Shown in pieces: positions 1 to 11,094 of a stretch of 64,000 nt of DNA; the first letter of the stretch is position 1, and the number at the start of each line of letters is the position of its first letter. The notes beneath the pieces are model-generated. The model was not told where the DNA came from. It worked only from the letters and a program-made list of their open reading frames with translations, and searched no databases. This DNA comes from Echinometra lucunter. Its lineage: Eukaryota > Echinodermata > Echinoidea > Camarodonta > Echinometridae. The translations under genes and the position numbers were made by a program. Where the stretch lies: assembly GCA_029962745.1 (NCBI GenBank), contig CM057171.1, positions 4,002,682 through 4,066,681 on the forward strand, given 5' to 3'.

Positions 1-1458
1 GTTGAATCTAGCATGCTCAAAGTGTTATCTACCCTTTTGGAAATGTACTCACTCCTCCATCCTTTGAAGTGTTAACATTATGAATTTTTTTAGAGTGAAT
101 GGTTTAACGTTTCCCGGTAGAGCGGTGTTTATAATCTTTGATACTTACCTTATTTTGGAACATGCTTTAGCTTGGCTGTCGCCTAAAAATGTTGAATCAG
201 GACCATGACCGTAGAAAAACGTACTGCCCGATGAATGAATTTCTGAAATAAAATAGATTTTTTTTCCTTATTTTTACTTTTTCATAATAATCCACACTCT
301 TAGATAAAATGTTGCTCTAGAAAAAAGTGGTTCTTTAAAGAACCATTAAAGGTTCGCCGGAGGGTTTTATTCTTCCCTCACACTTTCTTAGACGATAACT
401 GAAAATCTACACGATCAATTTTCGTGAAATTTTCGTCAATCATCAGTCCCTATCGGGTAAAGCTCCCATGACGTCATCAAGGCGCCATTTTGTCAAAATC
501 AACAAATAAAATGACCATATCTTCATTACGAAAGGTCATATATCAATTATCTTTCGCACAAAGTCGATATCAATCCAAAGAATTCTATTTACTTAGACGC
601 GCGCTTACGCGTATACGTCTGTTCGTCAGTACGTACGCGCGCAAAAATAAAATTGCTCAGAATTGTCTCAAATCCATTCTGCTCACGCTTTAGGCCATCT
701 TAAGCATTTCGAAAATGTCCGCGCGTAAGCGCCAGCGCGCGCGTCTTTCCCTTGCTCAGGTCATAAATGGAATCGATTGTAACTGATCATGAGGTAGCAC
801 GAGCGCGCCAAAGTTCAAAATCCGTGCGCGCGTCTATGGGGCAAATAACATAAAAATGTGAAAAATCACGTCTTTTTACAATCCGCCATAGCTCTTCAGA
901 ATGGTTGAGGAACCTCAACTTTTATAAATATTCTGAAACCTTATGAGTTGTAGATACGAATCTATGAAAAAAATACTTTGTCGATGCTATGAAGTCATCA
1001 TATCAGCTCCTAAACTCAAAAATTCGATTTTAAATTCATGATGTGTCATATTTTCTGCATTTAAATTAAGCTATCTCGCTTATTCTTGGTCAATTGTCTC
1101 CAGGATTCTGACATGTTGTAGCCCACATATTTTCTAAAAGCCACATGTATGCATTTTTTTCTTTTTCCCGACAGCATCAAGGTCTTATTCTGCGACGGAG
1201 GCATGTCAACTTTTCGCATTTTACGTGTATCCTCTATGGGACATGGCTCTTTAGATTCTACATTCTCGTCTTCTTTGAGCAAAAGCTTCGCTATTTCTGC
1301 CTGATTTTCGCCCAGCTTCGAGTATGTTGTACCTAAGAAAATTCTATTAATTACTGTGACTTTCATTTTTTTTATCAGATCAAGTTTATCTTTACGACTG
1401 ACCACCTAATTCGTCTTCAGTGACGAATTAAAAGTTTTCGTTTCATTTTGTTTCTTTG
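1..1458. other. Intergenic, no supported gene
   Basis: AT-rich sequence with no convincing exon. A 16-bp perfect palindrome (GGTTCTTTAAAGAACC) lies at 329-344. Positions about 595-835 hold a cluster of GCGCGC and TACGCGCG motifs that stands out from the AT-rich surroundings; parts are inverted copies of each other. A 114-codon open frame on the - strand (1061-1405) begins at GTG and matches no family I recognise. Confidence 0.5.
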
Positions 1459-2106
1459 ACGAAAAAAGATATATCAGGAATTGAATGTTAGTTTTCTAAT
1501 TACTGAATCACCATGTTCGGCCTATAATGAAGACTAATCAATATTGACCACCAAAAGCCTGTAGTCATCGAAGCTCAAAACACCAACGTGTGGCCAATTG
1601 AGCAGTCAGATAGATAATGTAATATTGAATCTGTTTCATATAGAAAATGAAATAATTGTTACCTGCAGGTCCTTCGAATAAAGGATAAGGTTCGTATCTT
1701 GCTGATCGATAACTGCTGATGTGAAGAAGAAAGGGATGAAAATGAAAGGCTTATTCAACAGCATTTACGGTCGTTCCGGTAGCTCTTCCATCACTTTTTT
1801 ATGCAACTTAGTTTAACCATAATAGCTCTTCTGACGAGAGAATTTTTACAGGAATAGCATGATCATTCCTAGCTCTTCCTCCGCGTCCTATAGCAACTGT
1901 TACAGCAGAAGTTCGTCTCACAAACAATAGTAATAAAGCGCATTATAATAAGATTACACATCTCTATACGCTCCACATACAGTATAAAAAATATACAATC
2001 AATACCGAATAATAATATACATGTATATTAATAAACGAAAATTTCTATCGCAGCAATGTGAAAAAATACTGCTTGTAAGTCCAACATGGTGCATAGATCG
2101 AAATAG
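1459..2106. repeat. Direct duplication, copy A
   Basis: About 0.65 kb that recurs, diverged, at 3146-4475. Shared landmarks in the same order are TACCTGCAGG, CCTTCGAATAAAGGAT, GATGTGAAGAAGAAAGGGAT, AGGCTTATTCAACAGCATTT and GCAACTTAGTTTAACCATAA. No reading frame is conserved between the copies, so I read it as repetitive non-coding DNA or a transposon fragment. Confidence 0.75.
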
Positions 2107-2570
2107 ATTTCCTCGGGCCCTGTATATTTGTTACTATCATCACCGTCATCATTAAAAAAAAATGCCCATGATAATAATACCATTATATAACAGAGCGTGA
2201 AATAGCTAAGCTACAAAATATCGAGAGGTTTAAAACGTCACTTGAAAAATGTAGGTTATGTTAATTCTGCTATGCTATAATCAATATCACTAATAAATGT
2301 TCATGAAATCAAGTGTTTGGAAATCAAGAAAGAAATTATCTCTGCCAATAGGCTGACTTTTGATGGCATGCTAAAGATATGACAAGTTTGTGAAGAAACA
2401 AGTGATAGGTCGGGAAAGTCGAGTGGTCTTGGCTAAGACGGATTTGTGAAATATGTACGGATATTTTAGAGCACGAGCATGGAGATTTCGTTGATCTTGC
2501 AGTTATGACGGTTTAAAAATATTATTATTGTTGATTTGGCGTCACCTGTGCCTGGGAGGGGAAAAGCGAA

Positions 2571-2924
2571 TTGAATCACTGTAACCCTGAGGTCTATCCT
2601 CCCGATATCACTGATTGGGGGTGTGCAGGTAGGCCATATACAACGGTCCCTCTAGCGAAAAAGTGTCCAAAGTGTAAGAATATTTTGAATTTCTTATTGC
2701 TATACCAAAATTATGAAAATTATGCCTGTAAAAGGACACCAAAGGCCGTTTGTGGACCGTACTTCATTCTATGGAATAAATATTCAAACGCATGCATCCT
2801 AAAAGAACGGTGTCTCTACCTTTTCAATGGTACATGCCCGGGGCCCGCTGCACAAGGTCTATCGTCTGACCAGAGTTCGATGGGTCCGGTCAGTGGTTGT
2901 AGAGAAGTGTTTTTCGACGATTGA
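2571..2924 (+). CDS. Unrecognised cysteine-rich open frame, possible exon
   Basis: Open for 117 codons from a TTG; there is no convincing ATG, so if real it would be an internal exon. It holds about ten cysteines spaced through the first two thirds, with a CPKC pair and a short hydrophobic stretch, which looks more protein-like than the surrounding random frames. I do not recognise the family. A possible donor (ATG followed by GTACAT) lies near 2830. A chance open frame is at least as likely. Confidence 0.15.
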   Translation: MNHCNPEVYPPDITDWGCAGRPYTTVPLAKKCPKCKNILNFLLLYQNYENYACKRTPKAVCGPYFILWNKYSNACILKERCLYLFNGTCPGPAAQGLSSDQSSMGPVSGCREVFFDD

Positions 2925-3145
2925 CTTTCTGAAACAAAAATCATGTTTTATTGTTTTTGTTGTTGTCTTTTTCACAATATAAGGCGATATAAACATGCTT
3001 ACTAAAACTTGAAAGTGCTAATTACCATGACTGCATTTTATGGAGCAGCCCATCAAGTTGAGGAAATCATCAATTACCATAAAATATCCATGAAGTGTAA
3101 TGTATTTCACTATTCCACAAATGTATTTCACTGGTTAAGAACTTA

Positions 3146-4475
3146 ACGAAAAAAAGAATAATCATCAAGAATTGAATGTGGGTTTTCCAATTAACTGAAT
3201 TACCCTTTGTTATCATGGTTATTGAGAATAATCAATACTAGCGGGGCCCTTGGAAAATCCACGGGATTTGGGGGTAAATAAATTTTTGTGATACATTAGT
3301 GACAAATTTGGTAATTTAAAATTTATAAGTATGCATATAGTTGAATAGATGGCTTTTTTCTCGATCCTTTTAACTACTTGTATAAATCTGATAAATCATA
3401 TTCAGTTTTGGGTTTGTTTTTTTTTCTTCTTTTTTTTTTGTCTAGTTGTCATCTGAGTGGAAATGGAACACTCCAAAATCTGAAATCTAGCTCTTTTTTT
3501 TTTTTTCCTTGTCAAGGAAATTTTCGGATGTTACAATGGTTAGCTTTTGAAATTCTATGGGCCATCCATTCAACATGTCTAATTCATTGACATGTCGACA
3601 ACATCCCCTCCATGCTGCTTCACAGTGAGAAAGATTTATGGTGCAGTTGCAATGTGCTGCAGGGCCGTACACAGAAACTTTTTTCCGGGGAGGGGCAAGA
3701 CGCCTAAAAATTTTCGAAGAAGCTCGAAAGCGAGGGAGTGAAGCGACCGAGCCGGTCACGAGGGCGCTTTTGCATTTTTAAAAGTGAAATTGAAGGATTT
3801 GGTGCACACTTTTCGTGGATTTTGTGAAAACTTTCAGTAAAAAATGTAAGTTTTCAAAATTTCGGGAGGGGGGGGGAATGCCCCCCTGCCCCCCCCCCCC
3901 CCCCGCTGCTTACGGCCATGCTGTGGCTGTGCTGCGGGTGACGAAGCTAAGGAAACCCTGCACAATGCAACAGATGAGATCTACATAGGCTAATAGAGCA
4001 TCAGATAGCCTATCTAACATGTCTAATAGTGAATCTGTTTGATAATAGAAACTGAAATAATAATGTTACCTGCAGGGCCTTCGAATAAAGGATCAGTTTC
4101 GTATCTTTCTGATCGATAACCCCTGATGTGAAGAAGAAAGGGATGAAAATGAAAGGCTTATTCAACAGCATTTATGGTCATCCGATAGCTCTTCCATTAC
4201 TTGTTCATGCAACTTAGTTTAACCATAATAGCTCATCTGACGAAAGAATTTTTTACAGGAATAATCCGATCATTCATAGCTGTTACAGCAGAAGTTCTTC
4301 TCACAGACAATAGTAATAAAGACGCATTATAATAAGAATACACTGCACATACAGAAATAAAACATATGAAATCAATACGAAATAGTGTCTGTTGACTTAA
4401 ACGAAAAATTCTGTGGCAGCAATTCGAAAAATATTCCTCGTAAGCATCGTAAGTCCGTCATGGTGCATATAGAAA
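3146..4475. repeat. Direct duplication, copy B, interrupted
   Basis: Second copy of the 1459-2106 sequence. About 95 bases (3146-3240) match the first part of copy A and 4023-4475 match the remainder. The roughly 780 bases between have no counterpart in copy A and include a MITE-like element at 3661-3918 and several poly-C/poly-G runs. The simplest reading is insertion into copy B after the duplication. Confidence 0.7.
3661..3918. mobile_element. MITE-like element with GGCCGTA ends, copy 1
   Basis: Begins AGGGCCGTACACAG and ends GCTGCTTACGGCCATG, so the termini are short inverted repeats around GGCCGTA. Inside are an AAATTTTCGAAGAAGCTC motif, the block GAAGGATTTGGTGCACA and runs of G and C near the right end. 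A second copy lies at 30935-31128. No coding capacity is seen, so it would be non-autonomous. Confidence 0.6.
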
Positions 4476-4773
4476 CATAATCTGTTTATAACCATCCTCA
4501 CCAGGATTATATGAAAACGTCCGATAAAGGACTTAGGAGAATGTGGGAGGATGTGATAAAAGGATAATCATGTGACAATTTCATATTAAAAAGGCCATTC
4601 ATTTTTGTAAGTCCTGTTAGAGTACCCAAATTTTACAGAGTGGAAATGTGGAGGGGCACACTTTAATACCCCCTATTTGGTTCTGTAAGTGACATGGTGG
4701 AGAATAGAATGAGAATGGTGAATAATGTTTAGATTCCAGATTAAAAGAACCAAGTGAAAAGACAAAGACAAGC

Positions 4774-5082
4774 CTAGTCTTTTCTGACAAAAGACCAAAA
4801 GTCTAGGCACGACATGGCACAGGTATCATACCCGACGTAGTAGTGTGGCCTCCAATAGCTATTTTCGTAATCCTCATCAATAGTGGCGTCATCTGTCATG
4901 TCTGTAGACTTAGCTTCAAAAGGTGGCTTCCTTTTAGGTTGCTTATATTTACTGCCCTTGTTTTCAGGTGACTTTCTCCTCCTCCTCCTTCTTCTTTTTC
5001 TTCTTTCTCCTTCTACTCCTCCTCCTTCTCTTCCTTCTAGTTTTCCCCGTCTTTTTCGTTTTCTTCCTCTTCTCCTTTTTCC

Positions 5083-5115
<33 letters not shown>

Positions 5116-5581
5116 ACCTCTTCTTCTTCTTCTTGCTCCTCCTCTTCTCCTTCTCCTTCTCCTTCTTCTTCTTCTTCTTCTTCTTCTTCTTCTTCTTCTT
5201 CTTCTACTTCTCCTTCTCCTCCGTTTTCTTCTGTTCGTCTTGGTACCATTAAATGGTGCAGAAGCGCTTTGTGCGAAGGCTTCTGTCATCTCATGGTCTT
5301 AGGCCTCCCTGTTGCGAGGCCAGTTGTATGTATCTAGGGGAACGGTCTACAAATGATGGGTCCAGCAGCTGACCCGGTTGGTAGCCCTGCGAAGTCTTCT
5401 TGTTAACTGTTCCGAGGGCTTCAGCCTTAGGGTAATCTTTAAGAGATTTCTCAGATTCCTCAGAGGGACTGTCCTCGTCATCAGACGAGTCCTCCTGGGT
5501 AGTCGAGGCTGGTTCGTCCTGAACTCGTCGGTGCCTCAGCCGATCCAGATTACGTTCATCCATCATTGTTTTCATATCCAA
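4774..5581 (-). CDS. Weak coding candidate split by a (TTC/GAA)n tract
   Basis: Two abutting - strand open frames. The upstream one (5581-5291) reads as an acidic, Ser/Glu/Asp-rich peptide (DSSDDEDSPSEESEKSLKDY) with in-frame ATGs just after its TTG start. The downstream one (5289-4774) runs through a purine trinucleotide tract as poly-Arg and ends in the more ordinary WRPHYYVGYDTCAMS. A possible donor (GTATGA) follows the WRPHYYVG codons. The poly-Arg, poly-Glu and poly-Leu readings are microsatellite artefacts; only the acidic upstream part looks like real protein. No family is recognised. Confidence 0.2.
4975..5225. repeat. (CTT/CCT)n microsatellite
   Basis: Almost pure pyrimidine tract on the + strand; its purest section is CTT units at about 5160-5210. 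It accounts for the long overlapping low-complexity open frames on both strands here. Confidence 0.95.
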
Positions 5582-5892
5582 TTAGCCCATTTCTCGTGGA
5601 TCATAGTTTTGTTCTTTGGTTAGTGTTTTTCTCCAAGCTCCATTGACGTCATGCGTTCGTTCAGAAATCTTGCGTTCGGAGATCTACTCCTATGTCACAA
5701 AGAATCTCCTAAAAGCTCATAAGAGTTCCTGAACTTGCAACAGCTATTAGCTGATATCTGTGCAATTGACATTATTATCTCAGGCCTACATGATAAAATA
5801 TCCAGAGTACACCATGCCTGTATGCTTTTATCAAATGGTTTTATGATTGTCGACCTTCGTTCCTCCTCAAGTGCCAATGTGATAACTATGCC

Positions 5893-7624
5893 AACATAAT
5901 TATGCAAACATAATTATATGCAAACCACAGAGACCCTATATATTGACACTAGAGGGCGTATTCCCCAGGTTGCTGTGACGATTTGATCAGGCCGTCCGCG
6001 CCATCTTAATCCGGGCAAAAATCAACATAAAAATGTAGGTACGGGCTATAGGGGCTTAGCTCAGCAGCCGTATCATACAAGGTAGATAAAGGCACCATTT
6101 TGGCACAAAACTTCCTTATGGACAAATTTTATATTTTTGGAAGTGTAACCACCCAAACCGAGGTTGGAGTCGGGGGCAGGGGCAGGGAAGGGGTGACCCC
6201 TTAAGGTGCTTAAATGTACATTGTATGCAATTGGGTGAGCTTTACGATGGAAAATAGGCACAAGTTGAGAAGTGAGAAATTTTCAAACGGTGTCTAGAAG
6301 ATACTAATGTGTCCCTCCCTGAGGAAGGGGGGGGGGGGCTAAGGGTGAAACACCAAAGTGCCCCTTTGATAATAAATATGAACAATTTCCTGCCTATATG
6401 AGTAATGGATAGTTAGATTTTAAACAAATTTGGTTGGAATCATTCCTAACCAAAAAGAATTATCAAATCGGGTAAGTGCGTACTGAGAAATGTGTTTGTT
6501 GGGGTAGCACCACCCCAAAGTGCCCTTGGGGCAGAAATAGATAGTAGATAATTTTTTTTCAATGAGAAGCAGCTGGATTTTGACCAAACTTGGTAGGAAT
6601 CATCCTTTTGCAAACGGAAATTATAACTGTTCATAATCTAATTGTACTTTCATAACCTACTGATAAATGTAATATGTCATTTTTAGCAATAGGGGCACTT
6701 ATATAAAATTTTGTCCCTAGCCCCTTCGCCTATTTCCTCAGTGAGGTATAAGCAGGCCTACCCAATTTGAATAACTTTAAACTTAGGAAAATTGAAATTG
6801 TGCATTATTATATTGAGAAGCCCTAAAATGTCCATGTGTTTTAATGCACTTTGGGTGCTACCACTACCCTTTCACTAAGAAGTGAATCGTATACATCTGA
6901 ATAACTTGCATGCCCTTATCTTAAATATGATTCCATTATCTCGTTAAAATTGTTCCATACTCAGGGGACTTACAAATATGTGTGTATTTTAACCAAAGGT
7001 TCACTTTGAGGGTGTTGCCCGTGTCACCTATTTATTTGGGGGAGGAACTCTTGTAAATACATCGTTCCCTTAAAAAAAAATCAAATCATTTATATTTTTG
7101 CCACTCCATAAACTCACATACCATGCAGTAGGCCTACATTTCAGCACCCTAGGAAGGATTATCCCCTCCGTGCCCCCCCCCCCCCCCGGCCCCTGCCCTT
7201 AAATGACAAGGAGATCACAGTCATTATAAAACATGAATATATTTGGTCATATTACTTTTAAGTTACATACAACGTTAAACAGAGGAAAATGGTAAAGGAA
7301 TTGTGGAGAAATTGACATATCTCAACTTGCTCCCATATAGGCTCACATGTTATAATCCTGGCAGAATCGGAGTTTTTGCCCGGATTAGGATGGCGGCCTG
7401 TCTGTTCTAGATCTATTGCACACAGCAGCATTGCGCACGCCCAATGCGTAGTGAGCACATGCACAGAAATAGAAGACGTCTTCTATTTCTGTGATAGTGA
7501 GTGCAGATAGTGTCAATATATATATAGAATCTCTTTGATGCAAACATATATGCAGACATAATGCAAAAATATATGCAAACATAATGCAAACATAACTGTT
7601 TGCATAATACTTATGCAAACATGC
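5893..7624. mobile_element. 1.7-kb inverted-repeat-bounded element
   Basis: The two ends are diverged inverted copies. ATTATGCAAAC, TATATTGACACTA and ATCTTAATCCGGGCAAAAA on the left (5893-6020) correspond to the reverse complement of 7370-7624. Both termini are rich in ATGCAAAC-type motifs. The interior carries two diverged, roughly 190-bp direct repeats around 6340-6460 and 6500-6610, each with a gene-free AAAGTGCCC...GGAATCAT pattern, plus a poly-C run near 7165. No transposase frame is visible, so I infer a non-autonomous foldback-type transposon. Confidence 0.6.
7462..7493. repeat. 32-bp perfect palindrome
   Basis: A spacer-free perfect palindrome centred on GACGTC with half-site CACAGAAATAGAAGAC. 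It lies inside the right arm of the 5893-7624 element. Confidence 0.95.
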
Positions 7625-8271
7625 CCTTTATCCCCGGGGGAATGTGTCTCATTGAGGCCTTTTCACTCGACTAGGTTCTAGTCCGAGACGGAGCCTGTGC
7701 TATGGCCAAGGTACAATAAAGTTAATTAGTTAACTTTATTGTTAATTAATTCTAACTGAAAATACTGAGACATTCTATATCTAGAAAATAGCCTTCAAAA
7801 CCCCCAGCTTTGTATTCGTTTAATTCAGTTGAGCCCGGTGATACTCGGTCTAAAGTCATAGAGGAAAAATTAGTGATTAGTCTAAAAAACTTCTATTGTT
7901 AAAATGCTGGATTAGACCGAGTGTCAGGGTTAAATCTTAGCTGAATTAGGGTTTATTGTTGGACCCATGAAAAGCTAAAAGTAAAACAAACAAACAAAAA
8001 AACAAACAAAACCACAGTTCGATTCTCAAGCCTCAATCCCCGTGTACACATTTTACATTTAGAGGAGCTGTGGCCACGTCCATGCGCATGCGCAATCTTA
8101 TTCCCAAGCCCCGCAACTCATTGATATTCATATTATGTAGCCCTATAGGTTCAGGGGAAAAAATATCTTTCTTTTCCACGTACGTGAGAACAGTAGCTGC
8201 TAATTTTTTTTACAGTTCTTGCAGAACACACGCCATTTTTCAGCATTCATTTGATACGTATAGTTTATTTA
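7625..8271. other. Intergenic, nothing supported
   Basis: AT-rich sequence with short A/C-rich stretches (ACAAACAAAC near 7985) and no recognisable gene. Confidence 0.5.
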
Positions 8272-8593
8272 TTAGCGTAAATCGGGGGGATGGGGAGGCC
8301 CCAACTTAATTGGGGGGTGGCGTGTACAAATGTCCGACCCCTCCTCATTTTAAGGGAAAATGATATTGTAATTAATCAGTTGGTGAAAATTTTCATATAA
8401 ATGTCATAAACGACGGTCATAGAGTGGAATTTTCATTTGAAATGCTCTTAAACACCCCAAAATTAGTGGCTACTTTTTGCTCGCTCGCAAAATAAAAGAA
8501 TTATATGTGTGTGGGGGTCCACTCGAAAATGATTTCGGCAAAAAAGTCGAGATCATCCCCCCTCCCCCTCCTCAAAACGGATTAATTACGGAT
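8272..8593. mobile_element. Degraded copy of the hAT-like MITE at 29917
   Basis: Matches the 29917-30305 element along its length: GCGTAAATC followed by G-runs at the left, GGCGTGTACAAAT, the block TAATTAAT...GTCATAAAC, TTTTGCTCGCTCGCAAAATA, and ATCATCCCCCC at the right. The terminal inverted repeats are eroded here and no target duplication is visible. Confidence 0.65.
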
Positions 8594-8641
8594 TAGTTGA
8601 AATTTTGTCCCGTCATTTTCAAAGTTTAAAAAAATTCTTGG

Positions 8642-8740
8642 CCCGAATTCACAAAGTTGGTTTCAGTCAAAACCGTGGTATGAACCATGCATTTAAACCA
8701 CGGTTCAGACCACGATTTAAAATTGCGAATCACAAAGGTG
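8642..8740. repeat. Short direct repeat with hairpin core
   Basis: TTCACAAAGTTGGTTTCAGT is repeated about 80 bases later as ATCACAAAGGTGGTTTCAGT. Between them CCGTGGT...ACCACGG can pair. It resembles a fragment of a dispersed repeat. Confidence 0.4.
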
Positions 8741-8798
8741 GTTTCAGTTGAAAGCCAATGTTTCTTCTCCTGATTTTACGTCATAATTGAGTCCACTG

Positions 8799-8929
8799 TA
8801 TGGGGTGGTCTGAAACAAATTTCGCATCGCGGGTCGTGAATTTCGACATGGGATGCAAAGTTCAGGACCTGGGATGCGAAATTCACGTCGCACATGACCT
8901 GTTGTCGAGCGTACTTCAGGGCCACCATA
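8799..8929. mobile_element. Foldback element with minisatellite core, short copy
   Basis: Ends with the arm ACGTCGCACATGACCTGTTG, then CGAGCGTACTTCAGGGCCACCATA in two parts, identical in design to the right arms at 56458-56742 and 61607-61958. The left end (TATGGGGTGGTCTGAA) is a diverged, shortened left arm. Only three to four of the roughly 20-bp ATTTCGCATCCCAGG-type core units are present. Confidence 0.75.
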
Positions 8930-9220
8930 CTGTGGGCCTTCAGTTTTAATCAACTCCACGCGCTTGGCACACTAGTCTTTCAGCTCAGCTTATGAATAAT
9001 TCATAAGAATTTACGCTAACTATTTTGCGTTTTTAGCTCCCCCCCCCCAAAGTGCCGCCCGGGGCACTTGTCCCCTTACCCCCTCCCCCCCCCCCCCCCA
9101 CCCCCACTAGACGCAGCCCCTGGCCCTCCACATAATAGGTGAAACATATGCCATTGAAGCGCGTCCTCTCTGTTTTGGTCGTGCATCAACAAACAAGGAC
9201 ACATTGTTTATCGCCCCCCC

Positions 9221-9257
<37 letters not shown>

Positions 9258-11026
9258 TCTTTTTCTCCCTCTCATACATTCTTGCATCATGTCATGTCAC
9301 TGAACTGTAAGTGAAAGTCGTGTTATTGTAGGCCACTTTCGATTCGCTCGCAACACGTGGTTTTGAGGTCCGTAGATCTATACGACGTGTACGTAATTCA
9401 TCCTGGTTCTCTACATCTGCTATTTGAAACCAGCATCTTGGTGGATATTTCCGACCTCACGAAGTCATCATCGCTCGCATAGTCATCAAATCTAACAATA
9501 GTCAGACAGTAAGTTACAATTCGACATTAATACATTTTCTTATTGTTTGTTGTGGATAATCAGGTAATTAGGCCTCTATAAATTATGTAGATCCACGCGA
9601 GTCTGCTGTACGATGTGTTCAGACCATCCTCCTGGCCTAATTGGAGAGACGTGTTATGAAACTTGTGGGATACTAGCCTGTATGGAACAGGCTAGGTTGG
9701 AGTCGGGTGGGACTGCACTGAGAGAGATAATATGTGCAGTCTCCAGATTTGTAGTGTCAGATACATTATTATTTGTCATACTGGAAAATAAAACCGATCT
9801 GGTCTACCTAACCTAGTAAAGAGTACGAGGGAAAGTGGACATGAGAAAACAAGTTGGTGGTGAATTTAGCCCGGGAGTTTAGCACTTTCGTTAGTTCTGT
9901 ATCTAGGTGACGTGAATGCAGTAGACTCTGTTCCCTATTTGTGTAGGCCTTTGACGTTCTAACAAAAACTGAAAATAAAGTATAAATTGTTTACGTTTGA
10001 AGCTTGATTTTCCTGCGTGCATGTTTGAATCAACTAAACCTAAAACCGTGAAATTAGGCGTACTTTTTTTGAAAGTTATGAATGTTGAGGACATAAAGCC
10101 CAGCATAGAACTAACTTTAATTAGTGTCACACTGCCACTGTCTGCCAGTGTCATAGGAAGGTGCAGCTGGGGAGGGGGGGGGGGGGGGTGATTCATGATG
10201 ATCATGCGAATGACGAGAAGGTCAGAGGGGCAGAGTCCTGTTTTCTGTCATGTACTCTTTTTGTTTTCTTAGATTTTTACCATTGATTTGTTTGTGGGTG
10301 TGTGTGTGTGTAGTGTGTGTGTGTGTGTGTGTGTGGGGGGGGGGGTGGGGTTATACTAGGGCCCCAAAGCTCAGCCACTCTGGATTATACATCCAAAAAG
10401 TTACTAATAATAAGCATTGTGAATATCAAGGATGTCAGTGGACTCGTGCATGTAGTTCTCTATTCAGATGTAGAAATTACTGAAAATGTCTTCATTTTCC
10501 AATTTGTTATTGTCTGTTGGGTTTTTTTTTTCTATGGGTTTAATACTACGATCATGAGGAAGGATGTTCTTTCAATTTTCAAATTTGGGAAAAGAGAACT
10601 TTTACACTCTTGGCATGCATGACTCATGACACCCTGGCTCATAATATTCCCCGAACTTGATTCCGTGATAACTGTTTTCCCTGAAATTGGTGCTGTGGTA
10701 GGCCTATTTCTTTCTGCCGAATCCACGCAGCCATACTCATGCACTGTGTTATGACTGAAGGCCATACATTTTCCACACTGCATGATCCTTGCCCCCAATC
10801 TCTCAAGTGACGGTGATAGTGGTTTGCTATCATCATAAGCCCCCCCCCCCCCTTCCGCCCTCATCTTTTTACATACATGTACAGTAAAGGGGAGGTTTAG
10901 TGCAGATTTTCCTGGCGAAATACTGTACATGATGTACGAGATACTTTTATTTCTATTACCGAAACTGTTAAAACAGAATTTTTTATTGAAAAAAGTACAG
11001 TGGGTGATTTGACGGTTTGTGTTCGG

Positions 11027-11094
11027 AGCAAGGAGGGCGTTAACTCCTATAATTTTATACTGTAAACTTAATGCCTTGCTGGCTCCAAACGGAC
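11027..11094. repeat. Small foldback, copy 1
   Basis: About 70 bases with diverged inverted ends (TTCGGAGCAAGGAGGGCGTT against AATGCCTTGCTGGCTCCAAA). The same arrangement recurs at 47311-47389, with the shared internal piece TATxATTTTATA. Confidence 0.5.

Noticed and set aside
1061..1405. 114-codon - strand frame, Lys/Glu-rich
   Set aside because: No ATG at the start, no splice context and no recognised motif; possible transposon relic but unsupported.
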